A program made the position numbers and the translations under genes. Of a stretch of 64,000 bases of DNA, positions 54,525 to 64,000 are shown piece by piece. Every line of letters begins with the position of its first letter. Within the stretch, counting starts at the first letter, position 1. The notes beneath the pieces are model-generated. The model saw nothing but the letters and a program-made list of their open reading frames with translations, ran no database searches and was not told the DNA's origin. The DNA is from Oikopleura dioica (taxonomy: Eukaryota; Chordata; Appendicularia; Copelata; Oikopleuridae): positions 2,259,525-2,323,524 of the forward strand of contig OU015570.1 in assembly GCA_907165135.1 (NCBI GenBank), read 5' to 3'.

Positions 54525-54900
54525 ATCTTTTCGTCTTCCAGCTTTTGGTCTTTTACACGAGGGGTCCTCCAGGAGGTCATCCGGCACTTTGTGACTCAAA
54601 GTGGCCGAACGTGGGAACATTTTAACAATTAAGGCTCATTATTGATGTTTTCTTTATTTTGATTTTCAAGCAATTAATCTTCTTGTAAGGGGGTGATCCA
54701 GGAGGTCCTCCGGCAATAAATGGCAAAATATGGCAGTAAGTTTCTAATCAAGGCTTCATTTTTCATTTGTATTAAATTTTTAAATATTTGTCTTCAAGTA
54801 ACCTGTCTACAAGCAAAAAGGGCCTCCGGGAGGTACTCCGGCAATGAATAGCCAAATATTGCAGTACCTTTCTAATCAAGGCTTCATTTTTCATTTTTAT
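54525..54900 (+). repeat. Three tandem units of the GGTCTTCC repeat
   Basis: Each unit has a GTCTTC…AGC word, then a GGTCNTCCAGGAGGTCNTCCGG-type core, then TGGCNAAA, spaced about 120 bp (near 54570, 54690 and 54830). Related to 19120-19340, 21240-21390 and 26755-27095. Confidence 0.65.
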
Positions 54901-55735
54901 TTAATTTTAAAGTGGCCCTTAACTGGCTGAGGAAGATCATTTATTCATTAATTTTAATCATGAAAAAATGGCGAAAAATGGCCAAAAAATGGTGTGTTTG
55001 GACCTTTCTCTTAAGCATAGCTCGAAATTTTCTTCTTATTTATGATCGGTTTTTCCTGATTCTCGTGTAAAAATGTCCGCTCTTTCATGCATTCGTGCCA
55101 GAAATATGATAAGCGGGTGAGCCGAAGAAATGCGGAGCCAAAAACTAGAAAATGCACGATTTTCACGATTTTGACCCCGAAAATCGTCTTTCCCCAAAAT
55201 TTTTTCCTTCTAAAAGGGGTTTTAGACTAATAAGACACTGTTTTTTCACCTCCACTGAAAAAATACCCCCGCACAGCTAGAAAAAATGACGATTTTTCTA
55301 ATGCAAAGCCAAGCTATATCAGAATTACAGTCGTTTTTCATCTCAAGAGCGTTTTCTCAGATGACATGGGTAGACCAAAACGCTCTTAGGTTGGAAAATA
55401 AACGATCAAACTAGGATGACAGTGGGAAAAAATGATGAATGAAAATACATAAAATGAGCTTTTTTTCAAAACTCTAAAATTCATATGTCGTCATTTTACC
55501 TATTTATTATAAAAAATTTACGATCTTTGAATCAGAGGCTATGATAATACCCTAAAAAGAAGCGTTGAAATCAACTTTTTTTAATGATTATTTTAGGTTG
55601 AAAGAAACGTTATTCTGATTATTTATTAAAAATTCCAAAAAACGCTCTAAAGCTGGGATTTTTGCAGATGACAAAATACGGAAAAAATTGGCAAAACGCT
55701 CTAAAATTGGGCGCTCTTATCATATAGCCCTTATC
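54900..55735. other. No gene seen
   Basis: AT-rich sequence. AAACGCTCT words recur near 55380, 55632, and 55694. No supportable ORF. Confidence 0.5.
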
Positions 55736-55737
55736 AT

Positions 55738-55806
55738 ATAGGCTCGCCGGGAAAAATGCGAAGTCCCGGCGAGTCGAGGAAATTCCGGCGAGTCGAGGGT
55801 TCCCGT
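55738..55806. repeat. Inverted CCCGGCGAGTCGAGG repeat
   Basis: GGCTCGCCGGGAAAAATGCG is followed by CCCGGCGAGTCGAGG and CCGGCGAGTCGAGGGTTCCCG. It shares its core with 17460-17547 in the opposite order and may be a small foldback family. Confidence 0.7.
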
Positions 55807-56884
55807 TTTATTGTTACGGGGTCGGGCATATTTTGTGTTCACGGAATCCTGATGATTCGGAAGATAATTCACCATTCCGTTTTCATCTTTTCTGAATTCA
55901 TATTTCCCGTCGTTTACGAGCGCATTTATGTATATTTTTAGTATATAGTTTTTTTTAGTATACAGGCCTGCATGAAAACTTCGTAATAAGTTATTACTAA
56001 TAACGATCTGGTTGAGCATTACCAATAATCTGGATTCCCATTTGAGCTTTAATCGGGGAGTGAGCTTTTTATGAGCCAATTTTCAGTTGTGCATTGAGTC
56101 GCCGAAATTGTGAGGAACCAATTATACAATTGACATCGATGTCGTGTGAGCAGGGCTTTAGACTTCAGACAGAGCGAGCAATCCAGTTATGAGTAAACGG
56201 TTGCTAGATATTGGGAACGCATATCTAGAATCACCACGTCGTGAATCTGACGATTTGTGAGCGAGATAGTCAAGCATCTATTTGTGAATAAGGTCGAGTT
56301 ATGAGCCAACATCTAAGACCATTGATGGGATTAGTCGAGCAGCTAATCACAGGACAACATTATCGTCGTGAGCAGAGACGATCTTTCCAGATGTTGTCGT
56401 GAGCTGAGTCATCTTTATCACTTGGCTCTTTATGATCTATATGACTCCTTACCATCTTTTTATTCTTCTGAGCAGGAATGATCTCATCTCTATCAAAAAG
56501 GAGCGGTTGATCTGTATGAGAGTAAACTTTAGACTTAATCTAGACTTCGTCTTTCAGGACTTTCCCTTGTGATTCAGCTACCTCATCTTCCTCGATAAAT
56601 TCTGTTTTGTTTAAGGCAGTCTTTCGTTTGAGCGACTGATATGACGCCGATATTCTTTTTCGTAAATGGACATTTGAGTTCGTGATTTATTTGCAGAAGC
56701 AAGTTGGCTTAACGTTTTCGGAAGAGAATTTTCATCATCAGAGCCTTGCCTTGAAATCACTTGAGCATCTTTTTAACGCATACAAACTAACTTTTTCTTG
56801 TGAAACTGCAGAACTGATCAAAATCCGAAAACAACCCCTATCCCAACCAATATTCTAGAGATGTTCGAAAATTAGAATTCAAAA

Positions 56885-57137
56885 GTTAATTGAATCAGAG
56901 GCTCCAATACGCCTTTAATTTTGCCTCTGAATGGTATCACAATATATAAATCTTTCGATGCTTGCCGATTAAGATTAGGGTTATTTAGAGATATTTCTAA
57001 TCCTTCGACTTGTTTTCTCTTGTCGTAGGATCAGTTTTTGTTCAATACAGTAAACATTGAACTGAGGTACTCAAACCGAGATCAAAAATTATTTTCCTCA
57101 TCATTAAAGGCGTATTGGAGCCTCTGATTCAATTTAC
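56885..57137. mobile_element. Small TIR element
   Basis: AATTGAATCAGAGGCTCCAA at the left and its complement TTGGAGCCTCTGATTCAATT at the right form inverted repeats of about 36 bp, including AATACGCCTTTAAT. Length about 250 bp. It is adjacent to the foldback at 57144. Confidence 0.65.
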
Positions 57138-57143
57138 TTTTAA

Positions 57144-57896
57144 GGGTAGAACATGAAATCGGCGCGCGGCGCCTCGCTCGCCCAGCGCCCCGCCGTGCCC
57201 TACTTTTCAGAATGCCCTAAAATCAGAACGGATAAAGCTTTTTCAAAAATTTTTCGGATTTCAGATTATCAAAGCCTTTATTTTTCACAGATAAAAAATG
57301 AGCAGAATCGTCAAAGAATAAGTCGGAGAAAATGACATGAGTTGGTTAAACTCTATCTCCTCTCGCAATTCTTATCAGATTTTTCAAATTTAGATAGGTC
57401 GAAAGTGCTCCGTTAGACCTAAAATTTCGTAGTCTCAGAATTAATTTTGAAGCTTTATGGAATTTTATATGAGCTTTTGAAATGAGAGCTGCACCGTCGA
57501 GAGGCGCGCAGCGCGAGAGAAGAAGCGGCGCGGCGTGAGAGCACTTGTTTTGAGAAGCCGTGTGGAACTTTAGGGAGGTTCAAAATTAATTCTGAGACTA
57601 CGAAATTTTAGGTCTAACGGAGCACTTTCGATCTATCTAAATTTGTAAAAATATGATAAGAATTGCGAGAGGAGATAGAGTTTAACCAACTCATGTCATT
57701 TTCTCCGACTTATTCTTTGACGATTCTGCTCATTTTTGATCTGTGAAAAGTTAAGGCTTTGATAATCTTAAATCCGAAAAATTTTTGAAAAGCTTTATCC
57801 GTTCTGATTTTAGGGCATTCTGAAAAGTAGGGCACGGCGGGGCGCTGGGCGAGCGAGGCGCCGCGCGCCGATTTCATGTTCTACCCTTAAGGGATC
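57144..57896. mobile_element. TTAA-flanked foldback element with 300-bp arms
   Basis: TTAA (57140-57143 and 57897-57900) flanks GGGTAGAACATGAAATCGG and its inverted complement. The arms (about 57144-57445 and 57590-57896) are near-perfect inverted repeats and include GC-rich GCGCGGCGCCTCGCTCGCCC. The 145-bp loop is also GC-rich with GCGCGCAGCGCG. A plus frame at 57153-57335 is just the arm. TTAA suggests piggyBac-type mobilisation. Confidence 0.85.
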
Positions 57897-58078
57897 GCCC
57901 CCGTTTTGGCCATTTTCAACTGGAAATTCAGCCGATTTGGGCTGATGAATTGGGGCGTATAATAGCTCTACGGATAGCCCAGGTGCTATCCGCTATTCTC
58001 TACTACAGAGAAGTTTTTGCTCAAGGCAAACCTTCCACTAGGAGGCGTCAAAATTCGAAAATTTCGAAAAAAGGGTAA

Positions 58079-58309
58079 CCGGTGAAAATAATTCGTTGGA
58101 ACGAATCATTCGTTAGAAAAACGAATAATTCGTTATATTACGAGCCAAAATCCTATAAAATCCCAATCTATATGCGCTCCGCGCCTGATTTGATAGAGAA
58201 ACTCATTTTTGAGGATGTTATCTTTCTACCTTACCGCGCAGACAGTCAGTAAAAAACATTTTTTATCCGAGGGTAACGAATTATTCGTTGCAACGAATTA
58301 TTTTCACCG
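58079..58309. mobile_element. MITE with ACGAATTATTCGT arms and mini-hairpin core, copy 2
   Basis: Starts CCGGTGAAAATAATTCGTTG and ends with inverted TTGCAACGAATTATTTTCAC. Both arms contain ACGAATAATTCGTT-type palindromes. The centre is TATATGCGCTCCGCGCCTGAT (core 58174-58184), followed by AGAAACTCATTTTTGAGGATG as in copy 1. About 230 bp, shorter than copy 1. Confidence 0.8.
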
Positions 58310-59326
58310 GCGACGCATTTAAAGCCATTTTTGACTCGAAATTCAGCAAATTTGGGCTTAGATAAACACGATCTGAAAAAGATTTAGATAGAATAACGCC
58401 TAAACTTATCTAAAACTTTATCTTAAACTTATCTAAACTTATCCTAAACTTTATCTCTAGTACAGAGAACTGATTTGGTCAAGTAATAAAAAGTTTTCTT
58501 AAGAACAACCAAATTTACCCATTTTTTGCTTTTTAAGTGTTTTTTGCTCTCTAGCGCCAACATAAGGCTGATATCTCCAGTGCGGTTATAATATTGTTTA
58601 TCGGTGCGTTCTAAGCTTTCGATAGACCCCTTATATGTCTTATTTCGATGACATTGAAAAACCGAAAAAATTCGATTTTTACGCAAAGTACAATTTACAT
58701 GCATTTTTGAAATTTTCGAATGCTAATATTTCGAGGAAATATGTTTGTAAAGGGGTCATATGATACATCAAAATAATCCTCAGAACACGAGGAATCTGAA
58801 AATATCAAATACAGACTTTTATGAAGCACTTGAAAAAACAGGGGGATCCCTTAAATTCTTATTTTCGAACATCTCTAGAATATTGGTTGGGATAGGGGTT
58901 GTTTTCGGATTTTGATCAGTTGCTCAAGTGATTTCAAGGCAAGGCTCTGATGATGGAAATTCTCTTCCGAAAACGTTAAGCCAATTTGCTTCTGCAAATA
59001 AATCACGAACTCATTTATCTTCACTGATGTCAACATTTATCAAATGGACATTTGATTATGTAGCTGTCCTTTGATAGTCGCCGGTGAACTTTGAATGGAC
59101 CTGACCAGTGAATTTAAAGTTTTCGAGAGTATAAGTCTGGTTTCAAACAGAGAACGGAAGTGCCAATTTCGAGAACAGGGCAATCATTTTTGTCTCTTAG
59201 AAGGAGTTTTAGGTATCTTTGAACCTAGAAGTTAAGTATCGCAGGATGGAGTTTCTTCATGTATTCATTCAGAGCAGTACTGAATGGTTTGGAGTTTTCA
59301 ACACTTAGATCTTTAAGAGAAGCCGG

Positions 59327-59950
59327 ACGGTGCCGGTACAGTTTTTATGGAATTTTTGGACATCGAATTTTTGGACATTTTTGCTATTTTAAGGGGTTTT
59401 CTTAGGACACTTTTCAAAAGTGCCCGTATCAAATTTTGGACATTTTCTGCGCCTAATTTTTAAATTTTCTGTTTTTTTGCCAGATATGAAGTTTTTCTTA
59501 TTAAAAATCTTACTTTTTCTTTGAGAAAAATAAGATTGAAGGTTGATCTCGTACCATTAAAACATTTTTTGTCTTTAGAAGAAGGATTAAACAAGGAGAT
59601 TTTTCTCAAAAAATTTTTTAAGCGATTTGGATGGGACATTTTTTGGCCGCGTGTATCAAATTTTTGGACATTTTTGCGAAAATCTTGGGACAAAAAATGT
59701 CCAAAAATTCCATAATTAACTGTACCAAATTGGTACCCAGTACAAAAATTGGTACACGGTACCAAAGTCAAGCATATTTTCTCACTCATAAAAATAAAAG
59801 TGTCCGCTCCGCGGCTGAACTGCAAGGAGACTTCATTTATTGACTAAATACTTTTTAAAATCAATTTTGGCTGGGTGTCCTGACATTTTTTGGTACCGGG
59901 TACCAGAAAATTGGTACCTGGTACCAATTTTTGATTGGTACCGGCAACGT
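59327..59950. mobile_element. MITE with GGTACC arms and a compensated mini-hairpin core
   Basis: Ends ACGGTGCCGGTACCAAATTG and inverted …GGTACCGGCAACGT; the first is split by the Tc1 MITE 59339-59722. The arms are concatenated TTGGTACC / GGTACCGGGTACC palindromes. The core is CCGCTCCGCGG (59804-59814), the same hairpin as in 37503 and 53158 but with the outermost base pair swapped. It is inserted in the integrase relic. Confidence 0.75.
59339..59722. mobile_element. Tc1/mariner-like MITE, copy 5
   Basis: 384 bp between TA dinucleotides (59337-59338 and 59723-59724). Starts CAGTTTTTATGGAATTTTTG and ends inverted CATAATTAACTG. Nearly the same as 16933-17323. It inserted into the GGTACC MITE. 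Confidence 0.85.
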
Positions 59951-60466
59951 CCGCTCCCGTTTTTGAGCGTAAATTGAATGTGAAATTGTCTCCCGAAGAC
60001 AGCTTGATTACTTGAGATTCCATCGAGGCTTCCTTTTGGCATGTTATTAAGATATAAATGAGCAAACGGCCAGTAATCAGACCATGAGCGGTTTGTTTCG
60101 AGTAGGACCTTGAGTTTTTGATGTAGATCGCGATGAGTTCGTTCAACTTTACCATTCGTTTAACTGTGATATGGACTTACTTTGATGTGAACGTCCGAAA
60201 TTTTGAGGAAAGGTTCAAGTTCAAGGGACAAACAATGCCGACGCTGAGAAGCCATTGACTACAAAATGGCCGGATTTTAAGAGAATGAAAAAATAACCGA
60301 AGGTTTGATTTAAATGGCGCATTCAGTTTTTACAATTCATACTTGGTTCGTGCGGGAAATTTCTGATAAGGCCCTTCGCCTTTCATTTTTGATTCCCATG
60401 ATTCAGTCCCTTACTTCAGAAATAGAAAAATTTAAGCGTCATCCAACTTAGTCGGAGAATCACCCA

Positions 60467-60530
60467 ACTTAAGGCCACTTTTCAAATTAGCTGTCATCCA
60501 AAAAGTGGCCTTAAGTTGGGGTTTCCCTGT
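60467..60530. repeat. Short inverted repeat
   Basis: CCAACTTAAGGCCACTTTT and AAAAAGTGGCCTTAAGTTGG face each other across about 18 bases. It can form a hairpin of about 20 bp. Confidence 0.7.
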
Positions 60531-60948
60531 AATCAGCTTTTCTTTAAGTGAAACTTTGGGATTTTGAATGTCAATTGAAAAAAGTGGGCTTAAAATGGTT
60601 TTTTCTGGGATGACAGATTTTGGGGATTTTCCGAAAAAATGGCTTTAAAAGGGTCGGCCTTAACAGTGCTTTACACGCGCATCCTCACGACACAATTTTA
60701 TTTCATTGCGAACGGCGTTCGCAAAATTGAGCATGCCGATGCTCAACCGTGCTCAAGCTCCGCCAAAATTTAAGGTCTCTGTCCTTAGCCGTGCTCATGC
60801 CAAAATTTATGACTTTTCAAACCCTAGCTACAGTCGGTATGACTTATTTTCGACCGTAGATTGCAACGGTTACAATTGACGCGAACCCCCAATCAGTAGG
60901 AACCCTTATTTTCGAAAAACTGTGGATTTTTAGCAAAGTGGTCGATTC

Positions 60949-61204
60949 GGGAAACGGTCGGTTACAATACCAATTGGGGTTCCAATACCAATTTTGGTAT
61001 TTCAATACCAAAGTCGGCAGAAAATGCCAATTTTTCAAAATTAAAAGTCGGGTGTGCGCTTCGCGCCTGTATTATACGATATTTTAGAAGTTTTTAATAA
61101 TTTCTCGGGCAAAAAATCCAAATTGTCTAAAAAATTTGGTATTGGAATACCAAATTTTTGTATTGGAATACCAAAAAGCTTTGGTATTGTAACCGACCGT
61201 TCCC
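60949..61204. mobile_element. MULE-like MITE with GGTATTCCAATACC arms, copy 2
   Basis: The 9-bp near-duplication GGTCGATTC / GGTCAATTC (60940-60948 and 61205-61213) flanks GGGAAACGGTCGGTTACAAT and its inverted end. Core GCGCTTCGCGC (61056-61066). It is very similar to 37395-37654, including ATAATTTCTCGGGCAAAAAA. Confidence 0.85.
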
Positions 61205-61649
61205 GGTCAATTCCACAGATTTCAGCGAAATCGACCAAAAAAATCTGCGGAATGGACTATACCTATTTTATTCAAGCCCAATCGAAAAAATTGTAATTGA
61301 AATTTTTTGTTTGGATCACGTGATCGCGGGTAACCGACCCTCGAAAAGCTAGAAAAGCTTGCCGTGCTTGATTCCCTTATGGCATCATCTTCTCGTGAGG
61401 CTTGAAAGAAAGGTCTTAAGGTTCTAGTGGCTCAATTGAAAAAATTCTGGTGCCGTCTTTACAGGAGACGCTAGCAGTGTTTGAAAAATGGTGAGCGCGA
61501 GCCACAAGCAAGCGCGAGCGAATGAGGTAGCGCTCATGCTCACTCACTCATGTGATTTCGAGAACTCTATGCTCGCGCTCGCTCACTCACCATAAAATTC
61601 AAAGGTCCCTGCTTGCGCACACTCGCGCTCGCTCACAGTAAATCCACCC

Positions 61650-62404
61650 GGTTGTAGGCGGTCACCTGGGTTTACAAACCCAGAGTCTCAAAAGTATCGA
61701 GTTTGGGATTTCTAATCCCAGGAGGTAAAATTCTTGAGTCTTGGTTTTCAAAACCCAGGCTCGCCACTTCTCCGAGCCTGGGATGGTCAAACCCAGGTTG
61801 CCGCGTTTTATCAATAAGTTGAGCCTGGGTTTCTTGTTGCTCGATAAAACAAGTTTCTAGGGTCCACAAGCTGTCTTTGTATATGGTAAACTCTCAGAAA
61901 AGCTTCAGAGTATAAGAAAAAAACCGATTCGGCAGTAGAAAATTATTAAATCTAATTGCCCCTTGCGACGGGGCTTCGCCCCTTAGGCCCTAAGATGCCG
62001 GGGTCTAGTCTATTCGGTAACCCTAACGAACCCTAGCCTATCCCCCTCGGGTAAGACTGTTCCGTCATTTTGCCCAGTGCCCCTAACACTAACCTCAAGT
62101 TATAGAAAGTAGTTAAAACTAAAAATGTTTTTATCTTTAAAGTAGGTGTTGAGCAGGACTGGTTATAATTTTGTCTTATTTTATTTCTAGACGACGTGGA
62201 AATTGTGTTGGTTCGAGCAAAAAACCCAGGCTCAACTTACTGATAAAATGCGGTGACCTGGGTTCGGCAAACCCAGGCTCAAAAAATTGGCGAGCCTGGG
62301 TTTTGAAAATCCCAGACTGAAGAATTGGACGATCTGGGACTGGTAATCCCAAACTGGGCATTTTGAGACTCTGGGTTTAAAAACCCAGGTGACCGCATAC
62401 CACC
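61650..62404. mobile_element. Foldback element with AACCCAGG hairpin arms
   Basis: ATCCACCC (61642-61649 and 62405-62412) flanks GGTTGTAGGCGGTCACC and the inverted GGTGACCGCATACCACC. Both arms (about 200 bp) are built from local palindromes such as GAGCCTGGGTTT with AAACCCAGGCTC. The centre contains GGGGCTTCGCCCC (61970-61982), again a stem closed by TTC, plus CCCTAACG words. The arm palindromes differ from the other MITEs but the architecture is the same. Confidence 0.8.
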
Positions 62405-63371
62405 ATCCACCCTCAAGACTAAGTCAATAATTATGAAATCTGGATATTATGTTTTAATGGGTTTTGTTACCCGGTGACGCTAAGTAAGAAGACGGCGACG
62501 GGAAGCCAAGAATTCATAAATTTGTACTTTACTGTAGGATCCAGTCCTGAGGTACAGAAATGGGGCAGCAGAGAGAGAGACCTATTAGTAACCGGTCAAG
62601 CAAGTGTCACATGGGAAATTGGCGGAGCGGGAGGTATTTGATAGAACTATGCATGTGAGTGTACACTCACCCATAAAGGGAAGAACGATGAGTGACAGTT
62701 CTAGCGCAAAGTGAAAAACAGGAATAATTTAAATTTTAATATCAATCGGTGTGGGTGGGGTTGGGGACGTAACTGAGATTGATCAACTCAGAGTTCCAAA
62801 CCTCTGTAAAGCTCCTTAAAATTAAAAATCAAGGAACGGGGCTGAAACGGGCCGAAGAAAATATAATGATAATAAAATAATGAAGTAAAATAATGATTCT
62901 TTGTACCGCTGGTACGTTATGTGAACCCGGGCCCGGTGTGCAAATTTTCTTTTTAACCGCGGCCGCCCGCCCCTTATTAAAACATATTTTAAGTATTAAA
63001 TCACCTTAAATTCATAAGTATTGTTAATTTTTTGAAGCTAAAGCGAAGCATTCAAAGCAATCATTCTCTAGAAATACTAAAAGACATTTCGTTTGCGACT
63101 TATCATGCAGACATTGAAACAGTTTGTGCAGGTTTGATAATAAATTTTTCGTTTAAAGGGAAGATAAACAGTGCAACCCTTACTGAAATCTTAAACTCGG
63201 GAATCAATATAAGTAGGGCCCTCGCTCAAAAAATAATTTTTTCAATATTGCTTTTTAGGTCTTTTCATCAATATAAAAGAGAAAGTCTATATCTAGGGGG
63301 TCCACCGTGGGAAAATTCCGTGAAATTCAACCTTCTAAAACATGAAAAACAATTGATGGAATGAGTTCCTT
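62405..63371. other. No supported gene
   Basis: A 110-codon plus frame (63032-63364) opens on a non-ATG codon and contains GGPPWENSVKFNLLKH. It has no recognised domain and could be a fragment of something. It is bounded by the foldback at 63372. Confidence 0.3.
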
Positions 63372-63947
63372 AGACGCGCTTTTTTACGGTTGGATTCTTA
63401 TAACTTTTGATAGAGCTAACCATATCTGAAGTTTTGGGATCAAAATGATTCTCTCGAAAAACTTTAATTTTCCAATGCATTAGATTTTGAAAATTAAGTA
63501 CCAATTTTCCGGAAATGATTTCAGGTACTCCAAAATATTTTAAGATCGGGACGAAACTAGTACCAAAAGATCGCCAGAAAATTTCATGAAGAATGATACC
63601 CAACTTGCTTCTTTTCGAACATGTCCTTACAAAATAGACGGTTATCGGATTTCAGTACTTTTGGGTATCTTGAGCTATTGATAAAATGCTCAAAAAGATA
63701 GATAATAGTCTGGTTATAGTATCAATCTTCATGAAATTTTCTGGCGATCTTTTGGTACTAGTTTCACCCCGATCGAACAACATTTAGGGGTACCTAAAAT
63801 CACTTCCGGAAAATTGGTACCTAATTTTCGAAATCTAATGCACTGGAAAATTTTTATTTTTAGAGAGGAGCATTTTGAGCCCAAAAACTCCAGGTTTGGT
63901 TAACTCTATCAAAAGTTATAAAATCCAACCGTAAAAAAAGCGCGTCT
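63372..63947. mobile_element. Foldback MITE
   Basis: AGACGCGCTTTTTTACGGTT and its inverted complement bound 576 bp. The arms stay largely complementary for about 230 bp, including GATCTTTTGGTACTAGTTTC and TTTTCCGGAAATGATTT words. No clear duplication. Frames within it are arm artefacts. Confidence 0.8.
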
Positions 63948-64000
63948 TAGATGATGAGGATCATTCTTTTTCATTATGGCAACCCACAGATAAGTTTCGA

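Larger units (their letters stand above)
56678..59041. mobile_element. Long inverted-repeat insertion with nested elements
   Basis: AAATGGACATTTGA occurs directly at 56664-56677 and 59042-59055, the site where the integrase relic is split. Inside, 56678-56880 and 58866-59015 are inverted repeats (GTTCGTGATTTATTTGCAGA, TTAACGTTTTCGGAAGAGAA, CCCCTATCCCAACCAATATT). The right end carries about 30 extra bases. Long terminal inverted repeats with a duplication of up to 14 bp suggest a MULE-like element. Its interior hosts the elements at 56885, 57144 and 58079. Confidence 0.65.
56540..60240 (-). pseudogene. Decayed integrase of the 44-kb retrotransposon family, split by insertions
   Basis: Read on the minus strand, three blocks join into one integrase region. 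60240-59955: ISDVHIKVSPYHS, TNGKVERTHRDLHQ and KGSLDGISSNQAVFGRQFH. 59325-59042: MKKLHPAILNF, then SGPFKVHRRLSKDSY. 56676 to about 56640: KCPFTKKEYRRHIS. Each block matches the intact pol at 48590-49150 in order. The gaps are the MITEs at 59327-59950 and an inverted-repeat insertion at 56678-59041. Several stops interrupt the frame, so it is an old dead copy. Confidence 0.8.

Noticed and set aside
57153-57335. 60-codon ORF starting MKSARGASLAQRPA
   Set aside because: It is one arm of the foldback element and recurs inverted at 57720-57890.

Overview
This is animal-type nuclear DNA, not a prokaryotic or organellar genome. The evidence is degenerate LTR retrotransposons, DNA transposons and MITEs (miniature transposons) with clean target-site duplications, satellites, interstitial TTAGGG-like tracts, and very short spliceosomal introns (47 and 49 nt in the two places I could read them). 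A Pescadillo BRCT fragment, Ty3/gypsy elements and introns near 47 nt would fit a tunicate such as a larvacean, but that placement is a guess. Most of the 64 kb is mobile DNA. Few stretches look like host genes, and several of those look broken.

Layout. 1-2400: end of a TTAA-flanked transposon, a decayed Ty3/gypsy integrase and a tRNA-like SINE head. 3860-6312 plus 15617-15985: one old plus-strand copy of a retroelement, split by a younger 9.3-kb minus-strand member of the same family (6313-15616) with identical 339-bp LTRs and a GGAA target duplication. The young copy carries two gag-like ORFs and a double RING-H2 ORF but no reverse transcriptase that I can see. 16-24 kb: nested MITEs (Tc1/mariner-like, piggyBac-like, MULE-like), including a three-level nest at 19.56-20.92 kb. 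24-27 kb: AT-rich DNA and dispersed GGTCTTCC repeats. 27.2-28.3 kb: an intronless, broken, unrecognised coding region. 28.9-30.4 kb: a TTAA element. 32.2-33.0 kb: a small TATA-driven gene with a frame break, then a 30-bp repeat. 33.2-34.1 kb: a hAT MITE inside a hAT MITE. 35.2-39.0 kb: two successive decayed minus-strand coding regions whose order and composition suggest an endogenised negative-strand RNA virus (tentative).

42-44 kb and 51.4-52.5 kb: host-gene-like exons flanking a complete, young 7.25-kb Ty3/gypsy element (44120-51366) with identical 394-bp LTRs. Its gag and pol share one reading frame, separated by a UGA in a UGA-CUA readthrough context. Its Gag ends in a CCCH zinc finger rather than a CCHC knuckle, and its pol carries one further in-frame stop after the RT. 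53-55 kb: satellites. 56.5-60.2 kb: a minus-strand relic of the same retrotransposon family, broken up by nested transposons. 60.9-63.9 kb: more MITEs.

The most unusual pattern is a set of MITE-like elements (53.0, 58.1, 37.4, 60.9 and 59.3 kb, possibly 61.6 kb). Their arms are built of different short palindromes, yet each is centred on the same mini-hairpin, a GC stem closed by a TCC or TTC loop. One family shows a compensatory base-pair swap in the stem. All coordinates come from reading the sequence; no database search was run.
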